Shown here: positions 24,060 to 34,421 of the stretch, piece by piece | How positions within the stretch are numbered: position 1 is the stretch's first letter | How the letters are laid out: each line of letters opens with the position of its first letter | Source of the DNA: Edolisoma coerulescens | Taxonomy: Eukaryota > Chordata > Aves > Passeriformes > Campephagidae | Reading direction: 5' to 3' | Length of the DNA: 64,000 bases | NCBI GenBank assembly: GCA_013397115.1 | Contig: VWZW01006244.1 | Location: 1,362,970-1,426,969, forward strand | The notes under the pieces: model-generated | The model's input: the letters and a program-made list of their open reading frames with translations, nothing else | Told to the model about the DNA's origin: nothing | The model's database searches: none | Translations under genes and position numbers: made by a program

Positions 24060-24300
24060 CTACTGTGTATTATTGGATTGCACTTGCAAAGGTCTTGGCT
24101 GTCACAGGAATGAAGTGTGACCATTGGACGGGCTCTGCTGAGGGCTGCATTATGCATATTGTCTTTCTAAAAATGTTTCTGAAATATCACAATTGGGCCA
24201 GGCCCCAATTCCGAGTCCATGACCTATTGCGTGGTTGCGCATGGGGCTCAGCAGAATTTGTGCAGCAAATAATTAAGAACCGGATGGTCAGGAAATGGAC
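24060..24300. promoter_or_regulatory. Candidate conserved noncoding element, intron 3 (c)
   Basis: Repeat-free, compositionally even sequence including 'gctgcattatgcatattgtc' and 'aaatgtttctgaaatatcac'. ATGCATAT resembles a POU or octamer-type site. About 1.0 to 1.3 kb upstream of exon 4. Weak evidence from texture only. Confidence 0.25.
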
Positions 24301-25322
24301 TGGAGCCAGTCCTCTGCTGTCAGGAGGCCACAGTGTAGGCAGATGCCATGATAGGCACGGGGGGAGGTTGTTTTCTTCTTTTTTAGGTACCGTAGATGCC
24401 CAAAGGAAGAGCACTTTCAACAGTGCCTTGTCAAGAGCCAGCTCTGTAAAACAAACTCTGTTCTCACCTGCTGTTTTAAGGGGTGGTTGTACCTTATCCA
24501 TTTAAAGTCAAAATAAAACCTAGTTTTGGGGAAAGGGCAGGGAGGGAGAATTAGAAATACAAATTTGTGTTTATAATCTGTGGACAAAATGTGGGGTGTC
24601 TGTGGCTGTCCAAATAACATCTCTGCTCTCATGTTGTCCGTGAAGGTATCCCAGGTGTAAATCTCTCTCTGGAGAAGGGGAGCTGGAACATTCCAGTGCT
24701 GTTTATAAGGAGATGGATGTAGTTTTGTGCCGTGAAGCTTCTTTATTGCAGCCTGATTTGAAAAGGATGGGATCCTTTGTCTGGCATCAGTCAGCTGATG
24801 ATGCTAAACAAAGATTACTTCTGCTCGTACTTGGGTTTGGGGTTTGGAGTCCTGTGGAACGGAGAAGGTTCCTACTGTCCACACTCCTGTTCTGGAGCAT
24901 GTGCCACCCCACCTCTTTCCATGAAACCAAGTCCTTCCACTTTTGTGTCTTATATGTTTATTATTGACAAAGGTAAATAGGCATTAAAATATGTATTAAT
25001 CTCTTAGTTGCATCACAATTTCAGATCTCTGTCTACACAATGAGTGGCAGCACTGGACAGTCTTTGTACACCTTTCTAGTATCATTAATTAGCCAATTAA
25101 GCAAAGTTCTTGCAGTTAAACGTCATAATCTGTGAACTAAGAGCCTTTTGAAGGAAGTATTTCCTGTAGGATGTGTTTTCTGTCCGCTTCCAAGAGATAC
25201 TTTTTGTATTGTCTGCAACTTGGTGCTCCTAAAGCGTCTTCTAGAAAATGCTGAGTTTTACTTGGTGTCTTGATTTCTTCTGCCATGACTGATTCTCTTT
25301 GGGGCCGTGTGTGTGTCTGCAG

Positions 25323-25796
25323 GTCATCAAAGCCGGCGTGGAGACCACCTGCAAATGCCACGGCGTGTCGGGGTCCTGCACCGTCCGAACGTGCTGGAGG
25401 CAGCTCTCCCCGTTCCACGAGATCGGGAAGCAGCTGAAGCAGAAGTACGAGACCTCGCTCAAGGTGGGCAGCACCACCAACGAGGCCACAGGGGAAGGCG
25501 ACATCTCCCCCCCTAAAAAATCCATCCCCGGCCACAGTGATCAAATCCCAAGGACTACAGATCTCGTCTACATTGACGACTCCCCGAGCTTCTGCCTGAT
25601 GAGTCGCTATTCCCCCGGGACCTCGGGACGGAAGTGTTACAAGGACAAGAACTGCGACAGCATCTGCTGCGGCCGGGGGCACAACACGCAGAGTCGGGTG
25701 GTGACGCGCCCGTGCCAGTGCCAGGTGCGTTGGTGCTGCTACGTGGAGTGCAAGCAGTGCACCCAGAGAGAGGAGGTTTACACCTGCAAGGACTGA
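25323..25796 (+). CDS. WNT9A: WNT9A exon 4 (Wnt C-terminal domain, stop)
   Basis: Last coding exon: 157 residues from VIKAGVETTCKCHGVSGSCT to VYTCKD, with TGA at 25794-25796. It starts in phase 0 after the AG at 25321-25322. The Ser in CHGVSGSC is the site that Porcupine acylates in Wnt proteins, needed for secretion and Frizzled binding. The 16 cysteines include the NCDSICCGRGHNTQ and RWCCYVECKQC knuckles of the C-terminal cysteine-rich domain. The linker after TNEATGEGDISPPKK is the least conserved part and differs from mammals. With exons 2 and 3 the visible protein is 331 residues with 24 cysteines; relatives are about 365 residues, so only the signal-peptide exon is missing. Confidence 0.97.
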   Translation, partial: VIKAGVETTCKCHGVSGSCTVRTCWRQLSPFHEIGKQLKQKYETSLKVGSTTNEATGEGDISPPKKSIPGHSDQIPRTTDLVYIDDSPSFCLMSRYSPGTSGRKCYKDKNCDSICCGRGHNTQSRVVTRPCQCQVRWCCYVECKQCTQREEVYTCKD

Positions 25797-27918
25797 CACG
25801 ACCTGCGGCTTCTGCTGCACGGCCACCCCCAGGGACGGGCCAGCTTGGAGAACTGCCTATGGAGACAAACAGGGTTTGATTGACCTTCTGGGATCTGGAA
25901 GCTATGTTGAGACATAAGCACTTTGTAGGGTACAGGTGACCCAGCTGTGTTGCTGTTTTGGGGTTTTTTTTGTTGTTTTGTTTTGGTTTTTGTTTTGTTT
26001 TTCCTGTAGACTGAATTTTCATGAGGTCCAACCATGTGGAAATAAGTGCCTGTCACACTGGGGTTAGACACCAGTTGACCTTCACCTTCGTCGTCTGCAC
26101 AGTTTGGCGGATCATTTCTCCTTGGAACATTGTTTCAGCCATCCTCCGTGAACTCCTGGGCTAAGATATTCCCTTTGGCATAAATATCCTGTACTTCTTT
26201 ATTCCTGGAGCTCACCCAACTGCTTAGAGAGCTGAGCAGATACAAAAGATCTTTCTGCTTTGAGTGTGGTGATGCGGGAAGCAGACGCTTATTTCTTCTA
26301 AAACTGGAGAGGGATTTGTAGGGAATGATGGGTTCTTCCAGTGGAGTTTCTGCACATGGAGCAAACCAGGCTCTGACAAAGAGACCCACTGGGAGCATCA
26401 GCTCTTTAATGACAGCTCCGTATCCGCGTGCATTGTCACCAAGCACAGCTCAAAAACATTGGGTCCACCACGCTGCAGACAGAAATAGATCCAAGAAAAG
26501 AGGTTGGGAAGATAGCAGAACACCAGACGTGCCTGTCCCCTTCAGTCCAATCCCATGTTCTTTATTCAAAACAATTCCCCCAAATGCAGGTTCTTTAGCA
26601 CTATCGCTGTCTTAAATTTTTTTTTTTTTTTTTTAAAACCACTAGATACTTTTGTTTCATTTTCACTTTGTGCATGATTTATTTTTCTCTCCTCTTCCCA
26701 CCTCTTGCTGATAGAAGTCAACCTGTGGTAACTGCTTCAGAAATCCCAACTGGAACTTGTTGAGTCTTATGCCAGCCAAATTTGGACGTGTTTCTCTTGA
26801 GTAGGACAAGAGGAATCCGAGCGCATCTCGGAACCCGGGGCTGTCTTGCCTTGTGGAGCAGCCGTTCTGGCCTGGATCAGACCTCTGGAGGAGTTGACTT
26901 TTCTTTCCTAGGTCATCATTCCATTTACTCTAAGCCATGGCAGTGGTACATGACACAAGCTGTATGTAAACCCTGTGACCTTAAGATGAATTTTTTTTTT
27001 TTTTAACCACTAGATCGAGAACTGTCTTTTAAAAACACACCCGCTAAATCCTAACAAACTCATGGATTTGGAATAACCAATCGACACAGAGACAACCTGA
27101 GAGAAGCCAGAAATTTGACTGCAGGGGTTGATCACTCCAGTGCTGTGAAACACATGGCAACTTCCAGCATTTCTTTTTCCCTTGGAGGAGGAGATTTACG
27201 ATCCAGGACTTGACGTGCCAATATTCTTCATATCAAAGTGGATTGGAGGCAGCCAGCGAGTGCCTGAACGAAGCTGTCGAAGGAAAAAATGGGGAGCAGA
27301 GGGTGTTTTGTTTGCTTTTTTGGTAGCAATTTTTGCTTGTCCAGTAGTAGCAATTTCCAAGTTTTCTATAAGCCATTGATCTGATGTCCAAAAGAGGAGA
27401 TTTTCAGCCAGTAGTAAAAATTAGCAAACCAAAACGAGAGCAATTTCCCGAGATGGACCATTATTTTTCAAAGTCTTTTTTTCCTTATTTTTATTTAATT
27501 TTAAATTTTCCCCCGCAAATTGTAGCCACTAATATTTAAGTTGTTCATGTGCATCTACTGGGAAGAGAAAAGCTAGATTTTGGGTTTTCTTGGTAACAAA
27601 TACCTGCAGTCCAGCCTGGCTCGTTGGCATCAAATCTTGAGGTGGGGGTATGGGGAGGGACAGGGTGTTACTGTTTAATAGCACCATGGTCCTGCAAAGT
27701 GAAGCAAAATGTCTCTTTTTTTGGTGTTTCCTTATTTGCTGTACAATTCTGGAGGTTGGGATAATGCTGGAGGACGAGGAGGTGGAATCCACACATGGAA
27801 TTCCCACCTTCCACCCCGGCAAAGCACCGGGAAGGTCTCGCAGCTTTTGGGAAAATCACCCCCAAGCAGTTTATCTAATGGTTTAAAAAATAAATTGCCT
27901 AGAAACCTATTATTCAGT

Positions 27919-27972
27919 GTGTATATATAGATATATATACACACCCTGACACATAAATATATATATATATAA
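27919..27972. repeat. AT-dinucleotide-rich tract
   Basis: Two short (TA)n runs separated by 'cacaccctgacacataaa'. A simple-sequence tract in the 3' UTR. Confidence 0.9.
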
Positions 27973-27983
27973 ATATTGAACAT

Positions 27984-27992
27984 TTATTTATT
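27984..27992 (+). promoter_or_regulatory. AU-rich element nonamer
   Basis: TTATTTATT on the sense strand of the WNT9A 3' UTR matches the minimal nonamer associated with mRNA destabilisation. A single copy inside an AT-rich context, so function is uncertain. Confidence 0.5.
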
Positions 27993-28221
27993 GTAAAGCC
28001 CTTCAGAAGGACCTTCTTATGGTTTCAATGTGGTATTATGTTAAATTCTCTTTCTCCCTCTGTCTCTCTCTCTCACACATATGTGCAAACTCACTGTTAC
28101 ATTTTTGTGTGTGCTAGAATAGCTCTTCCCCTCCAAAGTAAAGCCAGATCCAAACCTGCTCAAAACAGGAATTTTGGGGTCTGAATTACTTTTCCTGGCT
28201 CCATTCTTTCTTTTTTTTTTT

Positions 28222-28704
28222 NNNNNNNNNNNNNNNNNNNNNNNNNNNNNNNNNNNNNNNNNNNNNNNNNNNNNNNNNNNNNNNNNNNNNNNNNNNNNNN
28301 NNNNNNNNNNNNNNNNNNNNNNNNNNNNNNNNNNNNNNNNNNNNNNNNNNNNNNNNNNNNNNNNNNNNNNNNNNNNNNNNNNNNNNNNNNNNNNNNNNNN
28401 NNNNNNNNNNNNNNNNNNNNNNNNNNNNNNNNNNNNNNNNNNNNNNNNNNNNNNNNNNNNNNNNNNNNNNNNNNNNNNNNNNNNNNNNNNNNNNNNNNNN
28501 NNNNNNNNNNNNNNNNNNNNNNNNNNNNNNNNNNNNNNNNNNNNNNNNNNNNNNNNNNNNNNNNNNNNNNNNNNNNNNNNNNNNNNNNNNNNNNNNNNNN
28601 NNNNNNNNNNNNNNNNNNNNNNNNNNNNNNNNNNNNNNNNNNNNNNNNNNNNNNNNNNNNNNNNNNNNNNNNNNNNNNNNNNNNNNNNNNNNNNNNNNNN
28701 NNNN
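28222..28704. other. Assembly gap (483 N)
   Basis: Undetermined bases within the 3' UTR, entered from a T run on the left and left into an A-rich run on the right. Confidence 0.99.
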
Positions 28705-28815
28705 AAAAAAAAAAGACAAAAAGAAAAAAAAAAAGACAAAAAATTAATAACAAAAAAACCACCGCCACGAATTGTATTTATGTTCATGTGGATATATTAC
28801 TTGCCTGTTATATAT

Positions 28816-28823
28816 TGTAAATA
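28816..28823 (+). promoter_or_regulatory. Pumilio-type site
   Basis: TGTAAATA on the sense strand of the 3' UTR is an exact PUM recognition element (UGUANAUA). One copy in AT-rich sequence, so it could be chance. Confidence 0.45.
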
Positions 28824-29875
28824 GCAAGGTTTATTCTCCTGTGGTTAAAAAAAAAAATTATAAATAACTAAATAGTAGCGAGGCACATGTGTTAAATGTA
28901 TAGGCAGTGTATAAAATATACTAACACTCTGAAATCAGGAGAACTTGTCTTCTTGGCCTTTTGACCTAGGGTGGTAAAACAAATGTGGGTTATTTTTCTT
29001 CTCCCCCCTGCACCACGCTGTGGGTGTGTTTTGGGTGGGGGGTCTTTAGTTCCAGCGTTTTCCAATGTTTGCCTTATCATTGAAGAAGGAGTGGGGGGAA
29101 AAGCTTCCTTTAGGAAAAACCCAGTGGGGCTTAAGTAGGAGCTGGGAGAGAAGGTGTCAAACCATCTCAAAACCCTTTGGGGTGCTGGGTTTTCTGATGG
29201 TGAGAGAGGTGTTGGAGTTGAATTAATGTGTGGAGTAGGAGCTTCTCCTTGTGCTACTCCATCCACAGGTCTGGAAAACCCTAAATAAGAGGCTGGGAAC
29301 TCCTGTACAAAACAGGTCCTGTAAAACCTTTTTGTCCCAGCTGGATTAAACTGGATTTTTCCAGAGAGGCTGATTCTGCCACACCATTGGATCTCCAGTG
29401 CAATTCAAAGAAATTGCTCGGTTTTGTAAAACTACTTCAGCAGTGGATTTGGGTCCCTGAACCTTTTCATGGTGTCATTTCATATATATTAAAAAAAAAG
29501 TGCAAAGCAACTTTCCCCCTTTTGTTGTCCCCAGAGAAGCAGGATTTTGCTCAGATGTAACTGGAGGACGGGTGGGTGGAGGGGAGATCTCTGGTTCCTG
29601 ACCCCCTGCCACCCCCTGTCCCCCCAAAAGTGTCAAAGTGTTGGTTCTCCTAAGCTGATCCAGCCAGATCAGTTTTGGGGTGGGGGGGTGCAACCATTAT
29701 TTATATAACTTTTTTATTAATTTTTTTAAAAGAGAAGTTAGCTGATGGAAGAATATTTTTATTGAATAGTGCATTTTAGTTATGTCAGAAATATAAAAAA
29801 AAATATATAATATTTTTGTAAACAAGGCAAACTGAAAACGTTTGCTGTTTTATATTAGAATTTTCTATTAAAAGA

Positions 29876-29881
29876 AATAAA
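29876..29881 (+). promoter_or_regulatory. WNT9A: Poly(A) signal AATAAA (proximal candidate)
   Basis: AATAAA preceded by about 180 bases of very AT-rich sequence and followed within 60 bases by 'cttctgttctgtgtgactg', a GT-rich downstream element. The best candidate for the WNT9A transcript end. Confidence 0.7.
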
Positions 29882-31049
29882 AACCCACAGAAATAATTGT
29901 TGCACCCGTCATCTGTTTTTTAACAAGCTTCTGTTCTGTGTGACTGACTCATTTATGCCGGATGTGGAGAAATGCAAAACAAGTCCTAAACATTACGTTC
30001 TCCTTATCTTCCAGTTATCAAAAACTCCAGTTGGTGAAACAAGCGGTGTTTAATCAAAGGGGATTTTTAAATATTATCATTATTAACACTGAAAATGAGT
30101 TGTGGGAGATGAGTGGCTTTTAATGAAAATATAAAAAAATCTACCCCAAAATTTCAAGTTTACCCTTTTTTAGCTGAATGTCCTGATACTGAGATGGGTC
30201 TGGATGGAGGAAATCCCAAATCTATTCAAAATAACTGGGGATTTGCCACTGAGCTGAGTTGGCCTGGGAAGAAACGACTTTTACAAAGGTGGTGGGGGAA
30301 AATAAAATTGTAATTGGAGTACATGGGAAGGTTAAATGAAAAGGACCAAATTCCAGGCTTGACCCACCACAAGCAACTTTTATCTATTTGAATGGGGCCG
30401 TGTAAAACTGGGGCGCTGGGGATTTGATCTGCCGTGGTTCAGGAAGGTTGTCCTTCACCTTGGGAAGCAGGGAATGATTTATGGACCCCTGTTTTCTAAA
30501 GAACTTTTGGAATTGCTGGTTTGGAGACCTGAGCAGGGGCTAAAATAGTTTCTGAGGAGTTTTTTGTTGTCAACCAGCTCGTTGACATCTGCCGTCCTTC
30601 AGGCCAGGTCTGGAATTCCTTTGTCCGTCGTTTTTCAGCTGCCCTGCTTTAGGGAACTTACAGTCGGGTGCTTTGGCTGGGGTAGGGTTGGATGAGACCC
30701 CAGATGAAGGGACAGATTTCTCAAGGGTACTTTCATGGAGTAGATGCTGCTTAAGGTGATTTTCTGGTGGATTATGGTGCCTGTGAAAAATTCCTCAGTT
30801 GATGCTGCAGTAAAATCCGGTCTGTTCTGTACTCGATGGAACAGGTGCAGTAAAGCTCCTCATTCCCGGTTTATCCAGCTCTGCGGGCACATCTGTTGGG
30901 TTGAGTCTGGCTTCCGTGGCCAGCTCATCCTGGGTTTCAGTTTTTAGGATGCTAATTAGGTGATGACTTTTAGAAAGTGACGCTTTCCCACAAGAAATCC
31001 AAGATATGGCCTTTCTGGACCACATTGCTCAGTATGGCACAGGATCAGG

Positions 31050-31170
31050 TCCAGAGGAATCATAGGGATCATGGAATGTTTGGGGTTGGAAGGGATCTTA
31101 AAGATCATCTCATTCCAGCCTCCTGGTTGAATCTACTCAACCCTCTGAAACCTGGTTGTGGACATTACCA
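31050..31170 (-). mobile_element. CR1 LINE 3' fragment
   Basis: Reverse-orientation CR1 end: 'aatcatagggatcatggaat', 'ggggttggaagggatcttaa' and 'agatcatctcattccagcc'. Confidence 0.88.
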
Positions 31171-32132
31171 TTCAATAGCTTTTAGATCTGTTTTTCACGA
31201 ATTAAATTTGGATTTGACCAAATTATTTACAAGTTCCAAGAAATACAATATTTCTGAACAGACCAAACAAAAAAAAAAAAAAAGGAATCTAGAGGCTCTG
31301 TGAGTGGGGAGGAAAAGAAAATGGATTTGGCAGCACAGTTTAACTCTGGCTTCCTGTAACTGCAATTCCTCAGGTGCAGGGAGTGGGTGGGGTGTGAGAC
31401 CAGAAGTGATTCAGACACATCGAATTCACCTGTCAGGGGAAACATCGGAATTTTGCCTTTTTTTTTCAGTTGTTGCTGAGTGTTTTCAGAAATGGGAAAA
31501 ATCCTTCTTAGCACTGGGTGACCCAAAAGGACATTCCCCTTAGGAATGCTGGGAAAGGTGTTGGCGTTGATGTGCAATGGATCTGGAATCATCCCCCCTT
31601 AGATAAGGAGCCCGTGATCTGCAGTCAGTGGAGGCACCTCTGGAAGGTGTTTGGCCCACGTGGAGGTGCCAGTTTACCCTGCCGACAGTAGAAGGGGATA
31701 AAGACACCCAGGTTAGGAGAGGTGGGATTGAATTCAGGAAAATCGAGATACGTGTGGATAATCCTTTCAGCTCCCCTTGGGCACAGACCCATCTGGAACA
31801 GCCCAGGAATTTCCCTTGGACCACCCCATCTTTAACAATTCGAAGCAGGAATGTAAAGTCTAGGATTTGTTTTGCACACCTGAGATGGCATTTCCTTTTA
31901 AAGGGAGGTGGGAATACTAACATGAAGGATTAGTATTTTTCTTGTTTTTCTTTTTGTTTCGTTTTGTTTTATTTTCCAATGTCTTATGGGAGCCTAAGTT
32001 ATTTTTCTCTACCTCATATGTACAGCTTGTAGGTATAAATCTGATTCTGAGTGACTGTTGAGAATGTATTTAAGTTATTTAACATCTTTGTATAACAAAA
32101 AAAAAGAAAAAAAAAGCCAGAACAAATGAAAC

Positions 32133-32138
32133 AATAAA
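32133..32138 (+). promoter_or_regulatory. Poly(A) signal AATAAA (distal candidate)
   Basis: AATAAA following 'tatttaacatctttgtataac' and an A-rich run, with 'gtctgtgtccagtggttgtg' about 65 bases downstream as a possible GT-rich element. The preceding 200 bases have the texture of a vertebrate transcript end. Confidence 0.5.
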
Positions 32139-32689
32139 TGTATTTTAAATTATACTTGAAGCGTGCTCCTCTTTCTTCACATCTGTTGGGAAAGTCTGTG
32201 TCCAGTGGTTGTGGGAGATCCTTCAGTCTTATTCATGAATATAAGCCTGGCCTTGGGGTTTTAGTATTTATTGTTTTATTATTTAATTATTTAATTATTT
32301 TATTATTTCATTTAAGCCCCAGAAGTGGTACCCTGAGCTGCGGAAGTGCCTCTCCATCCGTGGTAAATGACATCATTAAACAAGCTCAGGAGGCTGAGGG
32401 ACTCCATCAGCTTCCCATGGGATTCCATGGCCATCATACTTTGCTGGAGAAGTCAGGATGCCTTGGCAGAGTGTCACTGTCAGGATGTGATTCCAAAACA
32501 ACTGCCTGGAGCTCAGAATAGGTTGGATGTGGCCAAATTTAGTCTGGGTGAATGACAACAATTAAAAAAAATGTCGTTATCCTAGGCTACATATTGACCT
32601 CCTTGATCAAATGTCCTTTTCTTCACAAAGGAGCCCTGGAGCTGTTTAGTGCTTCAGAGTCACTGCAGCCGAGCTTTAAATAACCAGCC

Positions 32690-32898
32690 AGAGTGGAAAG
32701 GGATCCACCAGGATCATCCAGTCCAGCTCCTGGCCCTGCCCAAGCCACCCCAACAATCCCACCCTGAGCATCCCTGGGAGCATTGTCCAAATGTTCCTGG
32801 AGCTCTGACAGCCTTGGGGACGTGATCATTCCATGGGGAGCCTGTTCAGTGCCCAGCACCCTCTGGGGGAAGAACCTTTTCCTGATACCCAGCCTAAA
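32690..32898 (-). mobile_element. CR1 LINE 3' fragment
   Basis: Reverse-orientation CR1: 'aggatcatccagtccagctc', 'ccctgagcatccctgggag', 'ggagcctgttcagtgcccag' and 'accttttcctgatacccagc'. It abuts a second CR1 end in the opposite orientation. Confidence 0.88.
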
Positions 32899-32955
32899 CC
32901 TTGGACCAAGATGATCTTTAAGGTCCCCTCCAACCCACACCATTGCATGAATCTG
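32899..32955 (+). mobile_element. CR1 LINE 3' tail fragment
   Basis: Sense-orientation CR1 end: 'gatgatctttaaggtcccct' followed by 'ccaacccacaccattgcatg'. It directly follows the reverse-orientation copy. Confidence 0.82.
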
Positions 32956-33393
32956 TTACCTTGGAAACTCTGACTTGTGTCTCCAAAGGGTTTCCCAAAG
33001 TCCCTTTGGTTTTCCAATTCTCTTTTTCCCATGCACACAAAATTCTTGCATTTATTCATTTATTTTACCTTCCAGACTCATTTCCTGCAGTGGGAAAAGC
33101 ACCCAGTCTTTTAATCCACCCTTTCAGAGCTGGTTCCTTTGCACAGAATCAGCGCTGCTCATCCTCAAACAGAAACACTGGATCTTTATCCAGGATTGTG
33201 CTGGTGTTGGGATGGCATCCCACTGTTGTTCTCACAATCATCCACCCAAGGAATTGTTTACTAAATCAGTGAAAACTCTGCACAACCAAAGCTCCTCCTG
33301 CTTTTGCTTTGCTTTTTCCCTCCTTGTGATGAGAAACATCAGCTTGGAGCTCTGAGGAACTGGGCAAACACTTCGATCCAGGTATTTTTCATA

Positions 33394-33490
33394 CAGTCAT
33401 GGAATGGTTTGGCTTGGAAGGGAGCTCAAAGATTATCTAATTCCCATCCCCCTGCCATGGGCACCTTCCACTAAACCAGGCTGCTCAGCT
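33394..33490 (-). mobile_element. CR1 LINE 3' fragment
   Basis: Reverse-orientation CR1: 'cagtcatggaatggtttggc', 'ttggaagggagctcaaagat', 'ccccctgccatgggcacctt' and 'aaaccaggctgctc'. Confidence 0.9.
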
Positions 33491-34274
33491 TTTAAACCAG
33501 AAAAGCTGATGAGTGGAGATTATGGGACGGGAGATGGATCTGCCTCTGGTTTGCTTCCCACCAAACCCTGCAGGGTAACCCCCTGCCTTCTTCAGCTTCC
33601 CAACTGACCTCCCATTTACACTTCCTGGCAGTTGGGTAATGGGAACTCGCAGGTTTGGAACCTCACAGGCAGCCCGGGCAGCCCCTTAAAGAGCTGCTAA
33701 TGGGAGTCGTAAAGCCGCAGGAGCCGAGGATGTGGCAGCGTTTTGACAGCTGTTCCCACAGAGGAAGTGGGTGAAGCGAGAATGCATTGTAAGAATTTGG
33801 GATTAAAACGAGTATCAGATGAGAGATTTCACCTCCATAACAATAAAATAGGTTTCTTTCCCTCTTCTTCTCTCCCATTGTTTTCCTCGGTGTCGCTGCG
33901 ATGTCCTGAAGATGGTTTCAGCCTGTAGCTGTGCTGAGCGGAAGGGAAGCATGAGAAGTAAAATCCAGTAAAAATAGAGATTCCATTAGTTTAGAAAGAA
34001 ATAATGAGTTGCCTGAGCCTCTTACAGGCTTCCAGCTACTCTGAGGGATGTGTTTTGTATGGAGCTGTGTGCTAGGAAACCAATGACTGAGCACAGGTGA
34101 GTGTTGAAAAGCATGCGAGCAAAAGCATAGAATGAGGAGAAAGAGAGAGAAAAAACAATGAGGGGACAAATTTTGTACAGAGCTTCCTCTTAAATAGGCA
34201 TGAAAGACTAAAATCTGACTTCTATTTGGATAAAAATAAAATTAATCCCCAAGAGATGAGATAAAAGTCAGGTC

Positions 34275-34396
34275 CCAGAATCACAGAATGGTTTGGGTTG
34301 GAAGGCACCTTAAAGATCCTCGCATTCCACCCCACTGCTGTGGGCATGGACACTAGACCAGGCTGCTCCAGCCTGGCCTTAAACACTTGAAACTGA
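34275..34396 (-). mobile_element. CR1 LINE 3' fragment
   Basis: Reverse-orientation CR1: 'cagaatcacagaatggtttg', 'ggaaggcaccttaaagatcc', 'agaccaggctgctccagcct' and 'ggccttaaacactt'. Confidence 0.92.
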
Positions 34397-34400
34397 TTCT

Positions 34401-34421
34401 TCATCATCATCATCATCATCA
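34401..34421. repeat. (TCA)7 microsatellite
   Basis: Seven TCA units just beyond the truncated edge of a CR1, followed by degenerate copies. Confidence 0.93.

Larger units (their letters stand above)
15123..25322 (+). other. WNT9A: WNT9A intron 3
   Basis: Runs from a GTGCGT donor to the AG at 25321-25322, about 10.2 kb as assembled. Because of the gap and the misplaced contig the true length differs slightly. It holds an N gap (15148-15382), a CR1 (15482-15647), an LTR-like block (17351-17922), two AT-rich candidate regulatory elements (18560-18900 and 19020-19250), a CR1 scrap (19625-19700), a MIR relic (20030-20145) and a candidate element near 24060-24300. The stretches 20150-24050 and 24300-25300 show nothing I recognise. 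Confidence 0.92.
25797..29900 (+). other. WNT9A: WNT9A 3' untranslated region
   Basis: AT-rich sequence following the stop codon with no coding frame. It carries long T runs (26618-26634, 26989-27004), a TTATTTATT AU-rich element, a TGTAAATA Pumilio-type site, an AT dinucleotide tract and a 483-base gap. The likely end is the AATAAA at 29876 followed by a GT-rich stretch. The length of about 4.1 kb is long but plausible for a Wnt transcript. No CR1 occurs in it, in contrast to the introns, which supports it being exonic and constrained. A more distal end near 32150 is also possible. Confidence 0.75.
29901..32160. other. Distal 3' UTR or immediate flank
   Basis: No coding frame is recognisable. 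A CR1 lies at 31050-31170. The last 230 bases (31930-32160) again have 3'-UTR texture, ending in an A-rich stretch and AATAAA at 32133. Whether this belongs to a longer WNT9A transcript cannot be decided from sequence. Confidence 0.5.

Noticed and set aside
9458..25796. WNT9B as an alternative identity
   Set aside because: The LTILPL start, the RRDPGVAETL block and the KVGSTTNEA to DDSPSFC region fit WNT9A; WNT9B differs at these places as I recall it.
28041..28824. Apparent 177 to 248 codon open frames on both strands
   Set aside because: They are created by the N gap at 28222-28704.
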